The notes beneath the pieces were generated by a model. It was given only the letters and a program-made list of their open reading frames with translations. It was not told the origin of the DNA and did not search any database. Source: Streptomyces sp. NBC_00370 (GTDB taxonomy: Bacteria; Actinomycetota; Actinomycetes; Streptomycetales; Streptomycetaceae). Taken from it: 64,000 nt of DNA. Made by a program: the position numbers and the translations under genes. The stretch covers positions 558,001 through 622,000 of the forward strand of contig NZ_CP107968.1 of assembly GCF_036084755.1 (NCBI RefSeq). The letters are read 5' to 3'. How positions within the stretch are numbered: the stretch's first letter is position 1; every line of letters starts with the position of its first letter. Shown piece by piece: positions 25,314 through 34,561 of the stretch.

Positions 25314-26764
25314 CAGACACCACCACGGCGACCGCAGCGTCGGTTCCGGTGGCCCCGGGGGCGCTGCCGCTGCTGGGCCACGCGCTGCCGCTGCTCCGCG
25401 ATCCGCTGGCGTTCATCATGTCCCTGTCCGGGTACCGCAAGATGGTCCGCGTCCGGCTGGGCCCGAGCACCGCCATGATGATCTGCGACCCGGACCTGAC
25501 CCGGCAGGTGTTCCTCAACGACCGGGTCTTCGACAAGGGCGGCCCGATCTACGACCGGATCCGCGAGGTCATCGGCGACGGCCTGTCCACCTGCGCGTAC
25601 CCCCTGCACCGGCGGCAACGACGGCTGTGCCAGCCGTCGTTCCACCCCACCCGGCTCCCCGGGTACGGGTCGGTGTTCGCCCGCGCCGCGACGCTGAAGG
25701 CGGACGCCTGGCACGACGGCGACGTCCTCGACATCACGCAGGAAATGATGACGCTGACGACCCGCGCCACCATGGAGACGATGTTCAGCGGCTCACTGCC
25801 GGAAGAGACCATGCGCCGGGCCCTGGCCGACACCGCGACCATCGTGACCGCGTTCTTCCGCCGGATGATGACCCCGGCCCTGCTGCGCCGGGTGCCGACG
25901 CCGCGCAAGCGTCAGTACGAGAACGCCACCAACCGGCTGGCCGCCACGATCGCGGAGATCATCGCCGAGCGGCGCGCCGACCCGACCGACCACGCCGACC
26001 TGCTCTCCACGCTCGTCGCCGCCGTCGACGAGGAGAGCCAGGACGGCCAGAAGCAGCTGAGCGACGCCGAACTCGCCGACGAGGCCCTCACGTTCTTCCT
26101 GGGCGGGATGGAGACCACGGCCATCACCCTGGCCTGGGCCCTGCACCTGGTGGCCACGCACCCGGACATCCAGCGGCGTCTCCAGGCCGAGAGCGACGCG
26201 GTCCTGGCCGGCGGGAAGCTCGACCCCGCGCATCTGCCCGCGCTCGGCCTGGCCGGCCGGGTGGTGACCGAGACCCTGCGGCTGTATCCGCCCGCCTGGA
26301 TGATGACCCGCGCGGTCAGGTCGGACACCGAACTGGGCGGGGTGCGGCTCAAGGGCGGCAGCACCATCGTGCTCAGCCCGTACCTGCTGCACCGCAGGCC
26401 CGACCTGTACCCCGATCCCGACACGTTCGACCCGGACCGCTGGCTCGAAGGGCAGCCCGACCGGGCGACCTACATCCCGTTCGGCGCCGGGGCGCGCAAG
26501 TGCATCGGGGACCAGTTCGCCCTCACCGAGGCGATCCTGGCCCTCACCGCCGTCGTCTCCCGCTGGGAGCTGAGCCCGGTGGGCGAACAGCCGTTCAAGC
26601 CCAAGGTGGAGACGAGCCTCAGTTCGCGCGGGGTACGCATGCGGCTCAGCGAGCGGCGGACCGGCGGTGCCAACCCCGCCGAGGCGCACTCGGCCGCACC
26701 GCTGACCACACCTGTCCAGCCGTCCACGCAGCCGGGCGCCGGCACCTGCCCGGTGAAGCATTAG
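25310..26764 (+). CDS. Cytochrome P450
   Basis: Soluble haem monooxygenase of 484 residues, starting at the ATG that overlaps the KAS III-like stop (ATGA). The I-helix oxygen motif is FFLGGMETTAITL, the K-helix ExxR is ETLRLYPP, and the haem ligand is Cys398 in FGAGARKCIGDQFA. The long form and the ARKCIGD motif place it with bacterial P450s of the PtlI/fatty-acid-hydroxylase-like group rather than with typical short Streptomyces P450s. In this cluster it probably oxidises the polyketide or lipid chain. The C-terminal 35 residues are a Pro/Thr-rich extension. Redox partners are not encoded nearby. Confidence 0.92.
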   Translation: MTDTTTATAASVPVAPGALPLLGHALPLLRDPLAFIMSLSGYRKMVRVRLGPSTAMMICDPDLTRQVFLNDRVFDKGGPIYDRIREVIGDGLSTCAYPLHRRQRRLCQPSFHPTRLPGYGSVFARAATLKADAWHDGDVLDITQEMMTLTTRATMETMFSGSLPEETMRRALADTATIVTAFFRRMMTPALLRRVPTPRKRQYENATNRLAATIAEIIAERRADPTDHADLLSTLVAAVDEESQDGQKQLSDAELADEALTFFLGGMETTAITLAWALHLVATHPDIQRRLQAESDAVLAGGKLDPAHLPALGLAGRVVTETLRLYPPAWMMTRAVRSDTELGGVRLKGGSTIVLSPYLLHRRPDLYPDPDTFDPDRWLEGQPDRATYIPFGAGARKCIGDQFALTEAILALTAVVSRWELSPVGEQPFKPKVETSLSSRGVRMRLSERRTGGANPAEAHSAAPLTTPVQPSTQPGAGTCPVKH

Positions 26765-26774
26765 GAGTGATGCC

Positions 26775-27881
26775 GTGAAGCCTCACCTGAAGCCTTTGGT
26801 GAAGCATCTCCTCACGAACAGGGAGGTGAGCCTGCCCACCGCGGCCCCGGCCGACAGTCTGCGCGCTTCCTCCCTGCCCTACCCGAACGGGTGGTTCTGT
26901 CTGGCCTTCAGCTCCGAAGTGCGACCCGGAACCGTCACGACGCGCCCGCTCGCGGGGGCGGAGGTCGTCCTCTACCGCACGTCCAAGGGTGTGCTGCGGG
27001 CGGTCCGGCCGCAGTGCCCGCACCTCGGCGCGCATCTGGGGGTCGGCGGATCGGTCGAGGGCGAGGACATCGTCTGTCCCTTCCACCGGTTCGCCTTCGA
27101 CCCGGCCGGCGTCTGTGTGCGTACGGCCTACGACCAGCCGCCGCCGAAGGCGTCGCTGACGCAGTACCCGGTGTGCGAGGCCAACGGCTCGGTCTACGTG
27201 TGGCGGCACGCCCTCGGCCTGCCCCCGCAGTGGGAGGTGCCGGCCTTCCCGATGGACGACCGGCAGCCGTTCAGCCACAACACGTTCGACATCGCGGGTC
27301 ACCCGCAGGACGTCATGGAGAACGCCTTCGACTGGGGTCATCTGCCGGCGTTGCACGGTCTGACGGGCCTGGACATCGGGGGCAATCCGGTGGCCGGCGA
27401 ACAGACCAGCACGGTCACGGCGACCGCCCGCGGCACCATGGTGCGCGGGTTCAACCAGTCCTACACGCTCACCGTGATCGGACTGGCCAGCATCGCGGCA
27501 CGCACGGTGCTGCCCGCGGGCCTGGGGACCATGTACGTGATGCTCCACGCGACCCCCACAGGCCCTGGCCGTATCCAGCTCCGGTTCGGTACGAAGCTGG
27601 AGCTGAGCGACATCCCCCGGGTGCCCGGCGCGGTGGGCCGCAGGGTGACCATGCCGACCGCCCGGCTCCTCAGCAGTGTCCTCCAGCGGGTGGGGAGCAT
27701 GGACACCGGCGCCGACCTGCTGATGTGGCACTACCAGGAGCATGTCGAGCACCCGAAGCTCGCCAAGGGCGACGGTCCCATCGGCCGCTACCGGCAGTGG
27801 GCGCAGCAGTTCTACACGGATCCCGTTGACGATCTCGTGCCACCGAGGCCCCGGCGGACCGGGGTCAGTTCGGAGGAGTGA
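26775..27881 (+). CDS. Rieske non-haem iron oxygenase
   Basis: Rieske-type oxygenase of 368 residues. The [2Fe-2S] ligands are Cys81 and His83 in CPHLGAHL and Cys101 and His104 in CPFHRF. The catalytic iron site is in ENAFDWGHLPALHG, where the Asp and two His residues correspond to the N/D-x-x-H-x4-H pattern of KshA-like oxygenases. The start is GTG 26775; AGGAG, overlapping the P450 stop codon, lies seven bases upstream. Expected reactions are hydroxylation, desaturation, oxidative cyclisation or demethylation of the cluster product. It needs an external reductase, which is not in this window. Confidence 0.9.
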   Translation: MKPHLKPLVKHLLTNREVSLPTAAPADSLRASSLPYPNGWFCLAFSSEVRPGTVTTRPLAGAEVVLYRTSKGVLRAVRPQCPHLGAHLGVGGSVEGEDIVCPFHRFAFDPAGVCVRTAYDQPPPKASLTQYPVCEANGSVYVWRHALGLPPQWEVPAFPMDDRQPFSHNTFDIAGHPQDVMENAFDWGHLPALHGLTGLDIGGNPVAGEQTSTVTATARGTMVRGFNQSYTLTVIGLASIAARTVLPAGLGTMYVMLHATPTGPGRIQLRFGTKLELSDIPRVPGAVGRRVTMPTARLLSSVLQRVGSMDTGADLLMWHYQEHVEHPKLAKGDGPIGRYRQWAQQFYTDPVDDLVPPRPRRTGVSSEE

Positions 27882-27940
27882 CCACCGGCGTCCGACGTGC
27901 CCCGGGAGCCGGCGAGCTTCCGGGACGGAAAGAGAGCGAC

Positions 27941-28840
27941 ATGGCAGCGGAGAACGGTACGCCCGGTGCCGGGCCACGACTGGTGGTGCTCGGAGCGGGG
28001 GTGATGGGCTCGGGGATCGCGGCGCTGGCGATCGGGCACGGGATCGCGGTGTCGCTGGTCGACCTGGACCGGCGCCGTCTTGACGAGGCCCCGGCGAAGA
28101 TCGACCACCAGGTGCGGACGGCGCGGCTGATGGGCGCGTTGCCGGACGAGGCCGTCCCTGGCGCGCTCGTCACCGGTCTGTCACTCGCCGACCTGCTGGC
28201 GGCCGGCGACAGCGCACCCGTCGCGGTGATCGAGGCGGTCACCGAGGACGCCGACGCCAAGGCGAAGGTCCTCGCCGACGTGTCGGAGCTGGTCGCACCG
28301 GGCACCCCGATCATCTCGAACACCTCGGCGATTCCGATCGCCGAGCTGGCCCTGGCGACGGCACGGCCGGTCGATCTGATCGGCACTCACTTCATGAATC
28401 CGCCCTACCTGATCCGGACGGTCGAGGTCATCCGGGGCGCCGAGACCGGCGAGGCGACCCTGGACGCGCTGCGGGCCCTGCTCGCCTCGCTGGGCCGGCA
28501 GCCGATCGTGGTCGACGACGCACCGGGCTTCGTCACCAGCCGGCTGCTGCACCCCATGATCAACGACGCGGCGCGAGTGGTGGCGGCGGGCACCGCGAGC
28601 GCCGAGTCGGTGGACCAGCTCATGCAGGGCTGCCTCGGGCATCCGACGGGCCCGCTGCGCACCGCCGACCTCATCGGTCTCGACAACCTGGTCGACTCGC
28701 TGTGGGTGCTGCACAGCAGGACAGGTGACGACGGGTGCCGCCCCTGCGACCTGCTGCTGGAGCTGGTGCGGGCCGGCCACCTCGGCCGCAAGAGCGGGCG
28801 TGGCTTCTACGCGTACGAGTACGAAGGAGAACAAGCATGA
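27941..28840 (+). CDS. fkbK: 3-hydroxyacyl-CoA dehydrogenase homologue, FkbK-type (glyceryl-ACP oxidation)
   Basis: NAD-dependent dehydrogenase with the Rossmann motif VVLGAGVMGSGIA near the N-terminus and the family segments ISNTSAIPIAELA, GTHFMNPP and VVDDAPGFVTSRLL. In methoxymalonyl-ACP pathways FkbK oxidises glyceryl-ACP at C3 to the aldehyde. The ATG start at 27941 (MAAENG) has GGAAAGAG just upstream; a GTG at 27878 overlapping the Rieske stop is the alternative and would add 21 residues. It overlaps the carrier gene by four bases (ATGA). The assignment rests on the family plus the neighbouring carrier, dehydrogenase and FkbH genes, a set seen in FK520, ansamitocin and geldanamycin clusters. 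Confidence 0.86.
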   Translation: MAAENGTPGAGPRLVVLGAGVMGSGIAALAIGHGIAVSLVDLDRRRLDEAPAKIDHQVRTARLMGALPDEAVPGALVTGLSLADLLAAGDSAPVAVIEAVTEDADAKAKVLADVSELVAPGTPIISNTSAIPIAELALATARPVDLIGTHFMNPPYLIRTVEVIRGAETGEATLDALRALLASLGRQPIVVDDAPGFVTSRLLHPMINDAARVVAAGTASAESVDQLMQGCLGHPTGPLRTADLIGLDNLVDSLWVLHSRTGDDGCRPCDLLLELVRAGHLGRKSGRGFYAYEYEGEQA

Positions 28841-29139
28841 CCACGCCATCCGACCGGCCGGTGCCGGAGCCCATCGGCGGCTCCGAAGCCGTCGAGAAGG
28901 AAATGCTGGATTTCCTGGCGAAGCGCACGGGCAGGAGCTGGGCCACCGACGCCGATGTCTTCGGCATGGGCGGCCTGTCCTCGCTCTTCGCCATGGAGCT
29001 GGTGGTCCATCTGGAGAAGTCGTACGGCATCGCCATCCGCGGCGGCGATCTGCGGGTGGACAACTTCCGTACGGTGCAGCGGATGGCCGCGCTCGTCGAA
29101 CGGCTACGGCAGCCAGCCGCCGGCGGTCCCGGTGCGTGA
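28837..29139 (+). CDS. fkbJ: Discrete acyl carrier protein, FkbJ-type
   Basis: A 100-residue carrier on which the C3 unit is built. The phosphopantetheine site is in the GMGGLSSLFAMEL stretch; as in other carriers of this pathway it reads LSS rather than the usual DSL. Acidic helix residues flank it and the C-terminus is a helix (VQRMAALVERL). Start ATG 28837 overlaps the upstream stop (ATGA), with AAGGAG eight bases upstream. The next gene starts inside its last codons. In known systems this free carrier delivers hydroxymalonyl or methoxymalonyl to the acyltransferase of the synthase, here presumably the AT-ACP protein. Confidence 0.87.
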   Translation: MTTPSDRPVPEPIGGSEAVEKEMLDFLAKRTGRSWATDADVFGMGGLSSLFAMELVVHLEKSYGIAIRGGDLRVDNFRTVQRMAALVERLRQPAAGGPGA

Positions 29140-30238
29140 CGACGTAGCCGCCGCGGCCTCGGCCGTCACCGAACTGGTCGGTGACCGGGCGGCCGGCTGG
29201 GACCTGGCGGGCCGGCTGCCGGAGGACCTGGTGCGCAAGCTCGGCGCCGCGGGGCAGCTCACCGGCCAAATCCCGGCGGCGTACGGCGGGCCGGGCTGGA
29301 GCAGCGCGGACAACGGCGAGTTCACCGCCCACGTCGGCACTCTGTGCAGCTCCCTGCGGAGCGTCATGACGTCGCAGGGCATGGCGGCGTGGACCGTCGA
29401 ACGGCTCGGTGACCCGGCGCAGGCCGCCGATCTGCTGCCGCGGCTCGTCTCGGGCGAAACGGCGGCCGTGGCCTTCAGCGAGTCCGAGGCGGGCAGCGAC
29501 CTGTCGGCGATCGGGACCACCGTCACCGTCGAAGGCGACACGCTGCTGCTGAGCGGCCGCAAGAAGTGGGTGACCGCCGCCGAGTACGCCGATCTCATCC
29601 TGGTCGTGGCCCGGATGGACGACGGCGGCGCCGTGGTCGTGGTGGACAGGACAGCGCCCGGGGTCGAGGTGCGGCCGGTGGCAGATCCGCTGGGCTGCCG
29701 GGCGGCCGGGCATGCGGAAGTCCGGCTGGACAACGTGCGGTTGCCGCTCAGCAGCCTGCTGGGCGGCGGCCGGCAGCCGCTGTCCCTGCTTGTGACGACA
29801 GCCCTGGCGTACGGCCGGCTCTCCGTCGCGTGGGGCTGTGTCGGGATCCTGCGGGCCTGTGTGGCGGCGGCCGTCGGACACGCGGGATCCCGGGAGCAGT
29901 TCGGCAAGCCGCTGGGGCAGCACCAGCTCGTCGCCCGGCATCTGGCCGACCTGTGGACCGCCGAGCAGGTGTCCACCCGGGCCTGCGAGCACGCGAGCCG
30001 CTGCTGGGACGAGAACGACGCCGACCTGGTCACCTCGGGCGTGCTGGCGAAGTACGTCAGCGCCGGGCACGCGGCCAGGGGTTCGGCCGCCGCCGTCCAG
30101 GTACTGGCGTCGGCCGGGGCGCAGGACGGTCATGTGGTGGCGCGGGCGTACCGCGACGCCAAGCTGATGGAAATCATCGAGGGCAGCAACGAGATGTGCC
30201 AGCTGATCCTGGCCGAGCACGCGCTCGGCCGCCGGTGA
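29132..30238 (+). CDS. fkbI: Acyl-CoA dehydrogenase homologue, FkbI-type
   Basis: FAD-dependent dehydrogenase of 368 residues. Family features are AAVAFSESEAGSDLSAI in the substrate/FAD region, GRKKWVTAAEYADLILVVAR, AGSREQFGKPLGQHQLVARHLAD, and the catalytic base Glu in MEIIEGSNEMCQLILAEHALG. FkbI oxidises the ACP-bound aldehyde to the carboxylate, giving hydroxymalonyl-ACP. The likely start is GTG 29132, which overlaps the carrier gene by eight bases; the longer upstream open frame only shadows that gene. The tight overlap suggests coupled translation. Confidence 0.88.
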   Translation: MRDDVAAAASAVTELVGDRAAGWDLAGRLPEDLVRKLGAAGQLTGQIPAAYGGPGWSSADNGEFTAHVGTLCSSLRSVMTSQGMAAWTVERLGDPAQAADLLPRLVSGETAAVAFSESEAGSDLSAIGTTVTVEGDTLLLSGRKKWVTAAEYADLILVVARMDDGGAVVVVDRTAPGVEVRPVADPLGCRAAGHAEVRLDNVRLPLSSLLGGGRQPLSLLVTTALAYGRLSVAWGCVGILRACVAAAVGHAGSREQFGKPLGQHQLVARHLADLWTAEQVSTRACEHASRCWDENDADLVTSGVLAKYVSAGHAARGSAAAVQVLASAGAQDGHVVARAYRDAKLMEIIEGSNEMCQLILAEHALGRR

Positions 30239-30268
30239 TGCCGCCAACCCCCTTTCAAGGAGCCGAAC

Positions 30269-31369
30269 ATGAGCGACACCACCGCGGTGGTCCCGCCCGT
30301 GACCGTGAAGTGCCTGGTCTGGGATCTCGACAACACGCTCTGGCAGGGCACGTTGCTGGAGGACGGGAAGGTCGTCCTGTCCGAGGCGGTCCGTGAGGTG
30401 ATCGTCGGCCTCGACGCGCGGGGCATTCTCCAGTCGGTCTCCAGCCGCAACGACCACGACCTCGCCTGGGCCGAGTTGGAGGCGCTGGGCGTCGCCGACT
30501 ACTTCGTCGTGGCCGAGATCGGCTGGGGGCGGAAGTCGGACGCCGTACGCCGGATCACCGAGCGGCTGGACTTCGCTCCCGGCACCGTCGCCTTCATCGA
30601 CGACCAGCCCGCCGAGCGAGCCGAGGTCGCCTTCCATCTGCCGGACGTGCGCTGCTACCCGGCGCAGGACGCGACGACGCTGCTCGACCTGCCGGAGTTC
30701 AACCCGAAGTCGGTGACGGTCGATGCACGGCGGCGCCGTGAGATGTACCAGGCCGGCTTCCGCCGCACGGACGAGCAGACGCGGTTCACCGGATCGGACG
30801 AGGACTTCCTCCGCTCGCTGGAGTTGGTGATGCGCATCGGGCGGGCCACGGACGAGGAGCTGTCGCGGGTGGAGGAACTGACCCTGCGCACCAGCCAGAT
30901 GAACGCGACGGGGGTGCACTACCCCGATGAGGCGCTGCGCGCGCTGATCGCCGACCCCGGCCATGAGGTCCTGGTCACGACGCTCACCGACCGCTTCGGA
31001 TCGCACGGCGCCGTGGGCGTGCTGCTGCTGGAGAAGCGTCCGGCGGCATGGCATCTGAAGCTGCTCGCCACCTCCTGCCGCGTGGTGGCGTTCGGCGCCG
31101 GGACGATCATCCTGAACTGGCTGGTCGACCAGGCCGGCCGGGCCGGTGTCCATCTGCTGGCGGACTTCCGCCCCACCGAGCGCAACCGGATGATGGAGAT
31201 CGCCTACCGGTTCGCCGGCTTCGACGAGCAGCCGTGCGACTGCCGGGACGCGGTCGCGGGGAGTTCCGGCGACGATGTCCAGGTGCTGCATCTCGTCGCC
31301 GAGCGCCGGGCGGCCCCCACGACGGCCCGGCTCGTCGCTCCGGATCTCACCGCCGGCGGACCAGGGTGA
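30269..31369 (+). CDS. fkbH: FkbH-like glyceryl transferase/phosphatase (HAD fold)
   Basis: First enzyme of the extender pathway: it takes 1,3-bisphosphoglycerate, dephosphorylates it and loads glyceryl onto the carrier. The N-terminal HAD phosphatase domain has the nucleophile motif VWDLDNTLW (Asp19, Asp21) and [12 protein letters not shown] as the acidic metal motif. The C-terminal half ([31 protein letters not shown]) is the GNAT-like segment typical of FkbH, seen in all methoxymalonyl clusters and in tetronate clusters. 366 residues, normal size. ATG 30269 follows AAGGAG with good spacing. The 3' end overlaps the convergent methyltransferase gene by 23 bases. Confidence 0.93.
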   Translation: MSDTTAVVPPVTVKCLVWDLDNTLWQGTLLEDGKVVLSEAVREVIVGLDARGILQSVSSRNDHDLAWAELEALGVADYFVVAEIGWGRKSDAVRRITERLDFAPGTVAFIDDQPAERAEVAFHLPDVRCYPAQDATTLLDLPEFNPKSVTVDARRRREMYQAGFRRTDEQTRFTGSDEDFLRSLELVMRIGRATDEELSRVEELTLRTSQMNATGVHYPDEALRALIADPGHEVLVTTLTDRFGSHGAVGVLLLEKRPAAWHLKLLATSCRVVAFGAGTIILNWLVDQAGRAGVHLLADFRPTERNRMMEIAYRFAGFDEQPCDCRDAVAGSSGDDVQVLHLVAERRAAPTTARLVAPDLTAGGPG

Positions 31370-32009
31370 TGCCGTCGGCCATCGGGAGCATGCAGACATC
31401 GACCCGCTGGTCGTCCCGGATCCTGGCATTCACCTCGCGAACACCCGTGGTGTCCGCGTCGTTGGCGAGAGGATCGATGACCCGGCCGAAGAAAAGCGTG
31501 TTGTCCACGACGACCAGTCCGCCCGGACGCACAAGCCGCAATGCCAGCTCGTAGTACTGCGGATAATTCGCCTTGTCGGCGTCGATGAAAACGAGCCCGA
31601 ATCGATCCGCATAACCGTCGGCGAGCATCTTCTCCAGCGTTTCGACAGCAGCACCGACGCGAACGTCGATCCGCTCGGAAACACCCGCGCGCCGCCAGTA
31701 TTCGGCGCCGATCTCCGGCCACCGATCGGTTATGTCACAGGTGACGAGTTTCCCGTGCGGCGGAAGAGCGCGCGCCATCCACAGCGTGCTGTAGCCGGTA
31801 AATGTGCCGATCTCCAGTACGTCCGCGACGCCGGTGGTCGCGATCAGAAACGCGAGGAACTGCCCCTCCTCGGCCATGACCTGCATCGCTTCCCCGCCGG
31901 GCAGCTCAGCGGTCGTCTGGCGCAATTCACGCAGAACCTCGTCTTCCCTGAGCGAGAACTCCCGCACATACGCGAGGATTTCCGGTCCTGCCGCTATTTG
32001 ATTCGCCAT
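31347..32009 (-). CDS. fkbG: FkbG-like class I O-methyltransferase
   Basis: SAM-dependent O-methyltransferase of the caffeoyl-CoA/FkbG family. The SAM site is [20 protein letters not shown], with [26 protein letters not shown] and [11 protein letters not shown] typical of FkbG proteins. FkbG methylates the hydroxyl of hydroxymalonyl-ACP to give methoxymalonyl-ACP, so it completes the cassette even though it runs on the opposite strand, tail to tail with the fkbH-like gene. I start at ATG 32007-32009 (MANQIAAG); no good ribosome site is visible, and a GTG at 32072 overlapping the DinB gene would add 21 residues. Confidence 0.87.
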   Translation of the reverse strand: MANQIAAGPEILAYVREFSLREDEVLRELRQTTAELPGGEAMQVMAEEGQFLAFLIATTGVADVLEIGTFTGYSTLWMARALPPHGKLVTCDITDRWPEIGAEYWRRAGVSERIDVRVGAAVETLEKMLADGYADRFGLVFIDADKANYPQYYELALRLVRPGGLVVVDNTLFFGRVIDPLANDADTTGVREVNARIRDDQRVDVCMLPMADGITLVRRR

Positions 32010-32041
32010 ATCGAGAAGGGTAGATGAGCCTCCGACGAGAT

Positions 32042-32761
32042 TCAATAACGCCTTGTCGAACCGGACCGCCACAAGTCGCGGAGCAGCGCGATCTCGGCCA
32101 TGTGATGGATGAATTCGAGATTGGACCCGGCGAGTACGGACACGAACGGGTCATCGGGGTCGGAGCCGTACGGGTACTGCGAGAAGCCGACCGTGTCCAG
32201 TTGTGCCTCGGTGACGGTGGCGACGCTGTCGCGCCAGCGGTCGATCAGCGTCCAGAACCGCTCGACCGCCAGGGCTGCGGAGGGCGTGAAGTCGACCAGT
32301 TCCTTCGGCTCGTGACGCCGTTCGCCGAAGGTCCACTCCCAGCCGCCGGCGAAGTGGAAGTGCAGGTGCGCCAGCCGCCACGCGATGGTCGTGACCGGTG
32401 CCTCGTCGGACGGGAGCGGGCCGGTGTGGGCGAGGATCTCCTCGACCCGTTCCGTGCTCACGCTCCAGTCCTCGGCGATCTTGGCCACGGTCATACCGCC
32501 GGCCGCCTGCCGGGCGACCTCCGCGTACTCGTTCGCCGGGATGTCGGCGGCGCCCAGGTCGAGTACCCACTCGCCCGGTCCGAACGCCCTGGGCGTCCGC
32601 GCATCCTCCCGGCGCCGGACCGACCAGGCTCCGGCCGCCGGCTCCCACAGGAACTCCTCGTCACCGAGGCCCGCCAGCCGCACCTGGGCCATCTCCCTGG
32701 CCTTGTCGAACTGGTCGAGCAGCAAACCCAGTCGGTCCGTCCGCAGGCCCTCGGTCTCCAT
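32042..32761 (-). CDS. DinB superfamily protein
   Basis: A 239-residue four-helix-bundle protein of the DinB/YfiT class, which includes metal-dependent thiol transferases (mycothiol or bacillithiol dependent). Candidate metal ligands are the histidines in [10 protein letters not shown] and in [17 protein letters not shown]. The protein begins [21 protein letters not shown], a typical first helix. It lies just upstream of the FkbG-like gene on the same strand, so the two may share a transcript; whether it belongs to the biosynthetic cluster is unclear. Function unknown. Confidence 0.8.
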   Translation of the reverse strand: METEGLRTDRLGLLLDQFDKAREMAQVRLAGLGDEEFLWEPAAGAWSVRRREDARTPRAFGPGEWVLDLGAADIPANEYAEVARQAAGGMTVAKIAEDWSVSTERVEEILAHTGPLPSDEAPVTTIAWRLAHLHFHFAGGWEWTFGERRHEPKELVDFTPSAALAVERFWTLIDRWRDSVATVTEAQLDTVGFSQYPYGSDPDDPFVSVLAGSNLEFIHHMAEIALLRDLWRSGSTRRY

Positions 32762-32866
32762 GTGGGGCTTCCCTTCGCCGTCGCGCGGCGTAACTCACCG
32801 CGCTCCGGCAGAAGGTAACGGCTCGCCCCACCCGAAGCGACCGAATTCAGGGGCGCCGCCGCCCGC

Positions 32867-34561
32867 TCAGACGGCGGTCGTCCGGTCCGGATCGTCCAGC
32901 GGGGTGTTCACCCGCAGCCACCGGTAGCCGTACGGTGCCAGGTCCGCGCTCACCTTGCCGCCCGCCGCCGCTTTGACGGTGTCGCCGGTGAACAGGTCGG
33001 TGAGCAGCCGGCCGCCCTTCAGCCCGGGGACCGTTGTGGTCGCCGTGACCGGGCCGTCGGAGAAGTTGTGCAGCGCCAGCACGGCCCCTTCCGGCAGTGA
33101 GCTGACATGGGCCAGTACGCCGGAGTCGTCGGTGTCGAGGACTTCGTAGTCGCCCCAGGCCAGTTCGGGTGCCTCGCGGTAGCGCTCGATCAGGGTCCGC
33201 ATCCGGCTGAGCGGCGAATCGGGGTCCTGCGCCTGGTCGTGCGCGTTGACGCGCCTCGGCCCGAACGCGCCCTCCACCACGGGGTTGGGCAGGCGACCGG
33301 CGTCGGCGGTGGAGAAGCCGCCGCCCTTGTCGGCGGTCCACTGCATCGGGGTGCGAACGGCCTGCCGGCCCTCGGCCGCCAGGTTCTCCCCCATGCCGAT
33401 CTCCTCGCCGTAGAAGAGCACGGGGGTGCCGGGCAGGGTGAAGAGCAGGCTGTACGCCAACTCCACGCGGCGGCGGTCGCCTTCGACCATCGGCGGCAGC
33501 CGGCGGCGCAGCCCGCGGTCGTAGAGCTGCATGTCCTTGTCGGGGCCGAAGGCGGCGAACACCTCGGCGCGTTCGTCGTCGTCGAGCTTGTCGAGTGTCA
33601 GCTCGTCGTGGTTGCGGACGAACGTCGCCCAGTGCGCGTCGCGGGGCGCCGCGGGCCGCTCCCGCAGGGCGGCGGCGAGCGGCGCCGCCTCACCGCGGGC
33701 CATGGAGAGATACATCCGCTGCATGCCGATGAAGTCGAAGCACATGGTCAACTCGTCGCCACGGGACGAGTCCTGGTCCCCGAAGAACCTCGCCGTCTCG
33801 GGATAGGGCAGATTCACCTCGCCCAGCAGGACCGCGTCCCCGCTGCGGCGGCCGAGGAAGGCGCGGAGGTCGGCGAGGTACTCGTGCGGGTCGGGCAGCT
33901 GGTCCGCGTCGTCCTGGCCGTCGGTCTCCAGCAGGAACGGGACGGCGTCGACGCGGAAGCCGGAGAGCCCGAGCTGCGTCCAGAAGCCCATGATCCGGGC
34001 TATCTCGTCACGCACCGCCGGGTTGGCGACGTTCAGGTCGGGCTGCTGCTTGTAGAAGCGGTGCAGGTAGTACTGCTCGGTGCCCTCGTCGTACTCCCAC
34101 ACGCTCTTCTCGACGTCGGGGAAGACGACGCCCTCAGGTCCGTCCTCGGGCGGTGTGTCGGCCCAGACGTACCAGTCGCGGTGCTCGGACGTACGGCTGG
34201 AGCGGGCGTCCTGGAACCACGGGTGGTGGTCGGAGGTGTGGTTGACCACCAGGTCGGCGATGACCCGGATGCCCCGGTCGCGCGCGGTGCGGACGAACTC
34301 GGTGAAGTCTCCGAGCGTGCCGAGGCGCGGGTCGACGGCGTAGAAGTCGGTGATGTCGTAGCCGTCGTCGCGCTCCCTCGTCGGGTAGAACGGCATCAGC
34401 CACACACAGGTGACGCCGAGGCGTACCAGGTGGTCGATCCGCTGGGTCAGTCCTGCGAAGTCCCCTGTGCCGTCGCCGCTGCTGTCCTGGTACGTCTCCA
34501 CGTCCAGGCAGTACACGACGGCGTTCTTCCACCACAGGTCGGATGTCCTGGTCAGCCTCAT
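32867..34561 (-). CDS. GH13 alpha-amylase-family enzyme, trehalose-synthase-like
   Basis: Glycoside hydrolase family 13 protein of 564 residues. It begins DLWWKNAVVYCLDVETYQDSSGDG, the same opening as trehalose synthases. The catalytic Asp nucleophile is in GFRVDAVPFLLE, the Glu acid in VLLGEVNLP, and the second Asp in FVRNHDELTLD; region I is DLVVNHTSDHHPWF. It may interconvert maltose and trehalose or hydrolyse a small glucan. No maltokinase domain follows. The ATG overlaps the stop of the LLM gene by four bases, so this is the last gene of a three-gene minus-strand set. Confidence 0.85.
   Translation of the reverse strand: MRLTRTSDLWWKNAVVYCLDVETYQDSSGDGTGDFAGLTQRIDHLVRLGVTCVWLMPFYPTRERDDGYDITDFYAVDPRLGTLGDFTEFVRTARDRGIRVIADLVVNHTSDHHPWFQDARSSRTSEHRDWYVWADTPPEDGPEGVVFPDVEKSVWEYDEGTEQYYLHRFYKQQPDLNVANPAVRDEIARIMGFWTQLGLSGFRVDAVPFLLETDGQDDADQLPDPHEYLADLRAFLGRRSGDAVLLGEVNLPYPETARFFGDQDSSRGDELTMCFDFIGMQRMYLSMARGEAAPLAAALRERPAAPRDAHWATFVRNHDELTLDKLDDDERAEVFAAFGPDKDMQLYDRGLRRRLPPMVEGDRRRVELAYSLLFTLPGTPVLFYGEEIGMGENLAAEGRQAVRTPMQWTADKGGGFSTADAGRLPNPVVEGAFGPRRVNAHDQAQDPDSPLSRMRTLIERYREAPELAWGDYEVLDTDDSGVLAHVSSLPEGAVLALHNFSDGPVTATTTVPGLKGGRLLTDLFTGDTVKAAAGGKVSADLAPYGYRWLRVNTPLDDPDRTTAV

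Noticed and set aside
28181..31429. A 1,082-codon open frame on the minus strand across the extender cassette
   Set aside because: It is antisense to four well-supported genes, has low-complexity Arg/Gly/Pro/His composition and no domain; such shadows are normal in very GC-rich DNA.
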